Notes under the pieces: generated by a model
Seen by the model: the letters and a program-made list of their open reading frames with translations, nothing else
What the model was told of the DNA's origin: nothing
Database searches by the model: none
Translations under genes and position numbers: made by a program
From: JBAXPW01 sp037132015
GTDB lineage: Bacteria; Patescibacteriota; Microgenomatia; UBA1406; GWC2-37-13
NCBI GenBank assembly: GCA_037132015.1
Contig: JBAXPW010000069.1
Coordinates: 1 to 8,143 of the forward strand
Length of the DNA stretch: 8,143 nucleotides
Reading direction: 5' to 3'
Shown here: positions 5,632-8,143 of the stretch, piece after piece
How the letters are laid out: every line of letters starts with the position of its first letter
How positions within the stretch are numbered: position 1 is the first letter of the stretch

Positions 5632-6576
5632 ATGGAACAATCTTTAGAATTTCAAAATCTTGAACAACAACCTGTACAAGTTGTGAGTGATAATTGGTCC
5701 CTCGAATTACTTCTTAATCGTGCGTATAATCGTTTGATAAGTCGATTTTCTCACATCATGGTTGCGGTAGTATTGAGTATATTGATCTATCTAGGAGCAA
5801 CAGTTGCGACTGTGTTTGCTTGTGTCGCAGTCTTCTTCGTATATGTATTGACCCAACAAATATTGCTCGCATCATTTCTTGGTGCGATTGTGGCAATAGT
5901 TTTAGTATTGGGATTTTTTTATATTCAAGTATGGACTCAATTGACATTTGTTCAAGTTGTGATACAAGATGAACAAAAAAGTGTTGGTGAAGTTTTTAAG
6001 TCGATGCGTTCTCTGGTTGTTGAGTATAGTATTGTTTTATGTTGGCAAGGCGTTTTTCTTGCGGGATTATTTTGGACGGGCTTTTTTTCTTTTTGGATTG
6101 TGTATATATTTTGGATGATTTGGTCCTTATTTACTACTTTTGTGTATTTGGATTTTCGTCCAAAACGTCTTGGAAGTCTTTGGCTTAGTAAACAATTTGT
6201 TGAAAAGCGATTTTGGCGAGTTGTGTTGTACCAATTTTTTGTTTTTGGTGCATATCTATTATATATAGGAGTGCTTTCAACTCTTCAAAATAGCAGTATT
6301 TCATTAATTGGTACGATCTTCTATTATCTTTTAGGTATATTTATTTTTTGCTTTCAATATGAATTGTATTTGCTTCTTCGATCAAAGGAAGAGCCAATAC
6401 GATCCCCTGTATGGATAGGTCTTTCGAGCATTGGATGGGTATTTTTGAGCATCTTATTGATAGGAGGGTCTATAATGGTAGTTACCTATTTTCCCGAGTT
6501 TGTTCAACAATTACAGGAGACATCGTCTCAGTTTAGTTTGCCCAAAAATCCACTTGATGATTTAATGATAAAATAG
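5632..6576 (+). CDS. Multi-pass integral membrane protein of unknown function
   Basis: This 314-residue protein starts at ATG 5632; an upstream in-frame TTG at 5617 overlaps the preceding stop and is less likely. After a polar N-terminal segment (1-40) there are roughly six or seven membrane segments: about 42-72 (one long or two short), 77-101, 133-173 (two), 197-217, 225-248 and 262-286. The C-terminal tail is polar. The middle has a cytoplasmic-looking loop (SVGEVFKSMRSL, 117-128) and a basic loop with RPKRLGSLWLSKQFVEKRFWR (176-196). The alternating helix pairs with a VGEVFKS-like amphipathic segment loosely resemble membrane domains of the glycerophosphodiester phosphodiesterase type or DUF975-type proteins; this is only a resemblance. 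No catalytic motif is visible. Its position suggests co-expression with the methyltransferase. Confidence 0.7.
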   Translation: MEQSLEFQNLEQQPVQVVSDNWSLELLLNRAYNRLISRFSHIMVAVVLSILIYLGATVATVFACVAVFFVYVLTQQILLASFLGAIVAIVLVLGFFYIQVWTQLTFVQVVIQDEQKSVGEVFKSMRSLVVEYSIVLCWQGVFLAGLFWTGFFSFWIVYIFWMIWSLFTTFVYLDFRPKRLGSLWLSKQFVEKRFWRVVLYQFFVFGAYLLYIGVLSTLQNSSISLIGTIFYYLLGIFIFCFQYELYLLLRSKEEPIRSPVWIGLSSIGWVFLSILLIGGSIMVVTYFPEFVQQLQETSSQFSLPKNPLDDLMIK

Positions 6577-6634
6577 GCGAAAGAAAAGAGTTATAAAGTT
6601 CATAAAGTTTATAAAGAGAGTCAAAAGTCAAAAT
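6577..6634. repeat. Degenerate heptad-periodic repeat tract (locus 3)
   Basis: The 58-bp gap contains AAAGAGT, TATAAAG, TTCATAA, AGTTTAT, AAAGAGA and the exact tandem GTCAAAAGTCAAAA just before the next ATG. The composition and 7-bp period match the tracts at 1006-1086 and 4018-4154. A TATAAA at 6610-6615 could serve as a -10 for the peptidase gene with a leader of about 13 nt. Confidence 0.5.
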
Positions 6635-7975
6635 ATGAATAAACAAAAAGTTATACAACTCTTGTCAGAATTTATCACCATTCAATCAGTTTCTACTGAT
6701 TTGAATAGATATCACGCTATCCGCAAATGTGCAGATTTTTTGCGATATATCTTAGAACCAATGGGATTTGATGTGCGATATATAGAGTATAAAGATAAAG
6801 AAGGGATTCCTCCTCTCCTTATTGCATACAAAGAGGTTGATGTGAAGGCAAAAACTATTGGTATTTATGGGCATTATGATGTGCAACCAGAAGATCCAGT
6901 TGATGAGTGGGAGTCTGAGCCATTTACATTGACTTCAAAAAATGGAAGGTTTGTTGCTCGAGGAATAGCAGATAACAAAGGTCATATCATACAAAATATT
7001 GTGGCAATTCAAGAGCTTATTGAATCAAAACAATTAATAAATAATATTTTATTTGTTCTTGAAGGTGAAGAAGAAAAGGGAAGTCTTCATCTTGAAGAAT
7101 TGTTTCAACATGCTGTCTCAGATATTCAAAAAGTTGATGTCTTTTATGTTACTGACGTTGGGATGAAATCAAAAACACAACCGCAGTTATTTTATGGTTT
7201 GCGTGGGCTTGTCTATTTCGATCTTCACATTACAACAGGAGAACGCGATCTTCATTCGGGTATTTATGGAAATGTTGCTCTCAACCCTGCACAGGTTTTG
7301 ATGGATCTTATTCTGTCTATGAAAGATGTGAAAACAGGAACAATATTGATTGAAGGAATATATGATGATGTGCGTACACCTCATGAGGATGAAATGAATC
7401 AGTTAAATCGTAGTTTTATTACTCCAGAGGCTCTCAAACAGGAGGCTGGAATATTAGCATTGCAAGGATCTGAATCGCCTATTCCATTATTTTTACGATC
7501 AAAAATTCTTCCTTCGTTAGATGTTCATGGTGTTGTGAGTGGATTTACTGGGGAGGGTTCAAAGACTATTATTCCTCGTGAAGCTCGAGTAAAATTCTCG
7601 ATACGATTAGTTGAAAAGCAAGATCCCGATAAAATAGAATATAGTGTACAGGAGCATATAAAATCTCATCTTCCTCAAGGTGTGGAATATGTGTTGAAAA
7701 CTCAAAGCAAATCAGCTCCTTTTTATACGAGTCTTGATAATGAGTTTGTGAAGAATACTTCGGCGATATTAAAAGAGGAATTTGCGAATGAAGTGCTGTT
7801 AAATAGATCAGGAGGATCAATTCCTGTGGCAGAGATTCTTCAACGACTATTTCAAAAGCCAGTCATTCTTATGGGATTTACTCAACCTGATGATCATATT
7901 CATTCTCCAAATGAAAACTTCCCCGAGGATATGTTTTGGAAGGGTATCACGGTACTCAAAAAAATCTACCAGTAA
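6635..7975 (+). CDS. M20 family metallopeptidase (dipeptidase-like)
   Basis: This 446-residue protein has the M20 catalytic set: GHYDVQP with H80 and D82, ARGIADNKG with bridging D113, EGEEEKGS with E146 as general base and E147 as zinc ligand, VTDVG with D174, and DDHIHSPNE with H423 as the last zinc ligand. The dimerisation (lid) domain shows DLHSGIYG with H207, which in this group completes the active site of the partner subunit. Length and the spacing of the lid match carnosinase/CNDP-like and PepV-like dipeptidases rather than DapE or ArgE. No signal peptide is present, so it is likely cytoplasmic, releasing amino acids from imported dipeptides. No Shine-Dalgarno precedes the ATG. All expected catalytic residues are intact. 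Confidence 0.92.
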   Translation: MNKQKVIQLLSEFITIQSVSTDLNRYHAIRKCADFLRYILEPMGFDVRYIEYKDKEGIPPLLIAYKEVDVKAKTIGIYGHYDVQPEDPVDEWESEPFTLTSKNGRFVARGIADNKGHIIQNIVAIQELIESKQLINNILFVLEGEEEKGSLHLEELFQHAVSDIQKVDVFYVTDVGMKSKTQPQLFYGLRGLVYFDLHITTGERDLHSGIYGNVALNPAQVLMDLILSMKDVKTGTILIEGIYDDVRTPHEDEMNQLNRSFITPEALKQEAGILALQGSESPIPLFLRSKILPSLDVHGVVSGFTGEGSKTIIPREARVKFSIRLVEKQDPDKIEYSVQEHIKSHLPQGVEYVLKTQSKSAPFYTSLDNEFVKNTSAILKEEFANEVLLNRSGGSIPVAEILQRLFQKPVILMGFTQPDDHIHSPNENFPEDMFWKGITVLKKIYQ

Positions 7976-8123
7976 GTGTGAATAAAGCAAAAAATATATA
8001 AAAAATATGTAAAAATCTTCATATATTATCTTCCTAATATAATAATTAATATTGTCATAACAATCTAAACACTGGCACTATTTCATCTTACTTAAGTTCT
8101 AAAACGAAATGCACCACCTGAGG

Positions 8124-8143
8124 TAAAATACAGGTATTATGAA
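8124..8143 (+). promoter_or_regulatory. Possible promoter and start of a following gene
   Basis: TAAAAT (8124-8129) is followed nine bases later by ATG (8139-8141), repeating the -10-to-ATG spacing of other genes here. ACCTG (8116-8120) and CAGGT (8131-8135) form a small inverted repeat around it. Only five bases of any coding sequence would be inside the window. The rest of 7976-8123 is AT-rich with no gene recognised. Confidence 0.25.

Noticed and set aside
5756..5947. Minus-strand open frame
   Set aside because: It lies wholly inside the membrane-protein gene, without a promoter or recognisable domain.
7187..7820. Two minus-strand open frames (7187-7384, 7569-7820)
   Set aside because: Both are inside the M20 peptidase gene, whose catalytic motifs are intact across them.
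7993..8027. Terminator after the M20 peptidase gene (AATATAT ... ATATATT)
   Set aside because: The stem is only A-T pairs with a 21-nt loop; such matches are expected by chance in this AT-rich stretch.

Overview
The window is AT-rich, with compact genes, short intergenic gaps and the standard genetic code (TGA ends the epimerase-like and methyltransferase genes, so it is not a UGA=Gly lineage). Gene starts lack Shine-Dalgarno sequences. Several have a -10 hexamer 6-9 bases before the start codon, implying leaderless or near-leaderless mRNAs. Together with small, divergent, simple-architecture proteins this suggests a Candidate Phyla Radiation (Patescibacteria, perhaps Microgenomates-like) bacterium. 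That placement is an inference from style; no marker gene is present.

Left part (1-1123): a PIG-L family deacetylase on the minus strand, preceded by two tandem palindromes (710-771). Upstream of these is tRNA-Pro(GGG) on the minus strand. The last 18 bases of the tRNA plus one flanking base (19 bp) are repeated exactly 127 bp away, at the end of a foldable segment closed by a T5 tract (minus strand). This is either a relic attachment site or a small structured RNA that has captured a tRNA 3' end.

Middle (1124-4154): a membrane-anchored GerMN-domain protein (minus) diverges from a dCMP deaminase (plus). The deaminase is followed after 7 bp by a secreted clan GH-A-like glycoside hydrolase with a C-terminal single calcium-loop (half-dockerin-like) tail. 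A purine-rich, 7-bp-periodic degenerate repeat fills the convergent gap after it.

Right part (4155-8143): a ribulose-phosphate 3-epimerase-like protein (minus) with two metal-binding histidines replaced diverges from a DOT1-like methyltransferase (plus). The gap between them carries two long palindromes. The methyltransferase is followed by a multi-pass membrane protein, another heptad-repeat gap and an M20 family dipeptidase. The last 168 bp hold no complete gene, only a possible promoter and start codon of a next gene.

The genes do not form one pathway: they mix nucleotide salvage, sugar metabolism, secreted carbohydrate hydrolysis and peptide scavenging. The most unusual content is non-coding: the tRNA-end repeat with its structured segment, two palindrome clusters sitting upstream of leaderless promoters, and a heptad-periodic intergenic repeat at three loci. 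No CRISPR array, transposase, integrase or recognisable defence system is visible.
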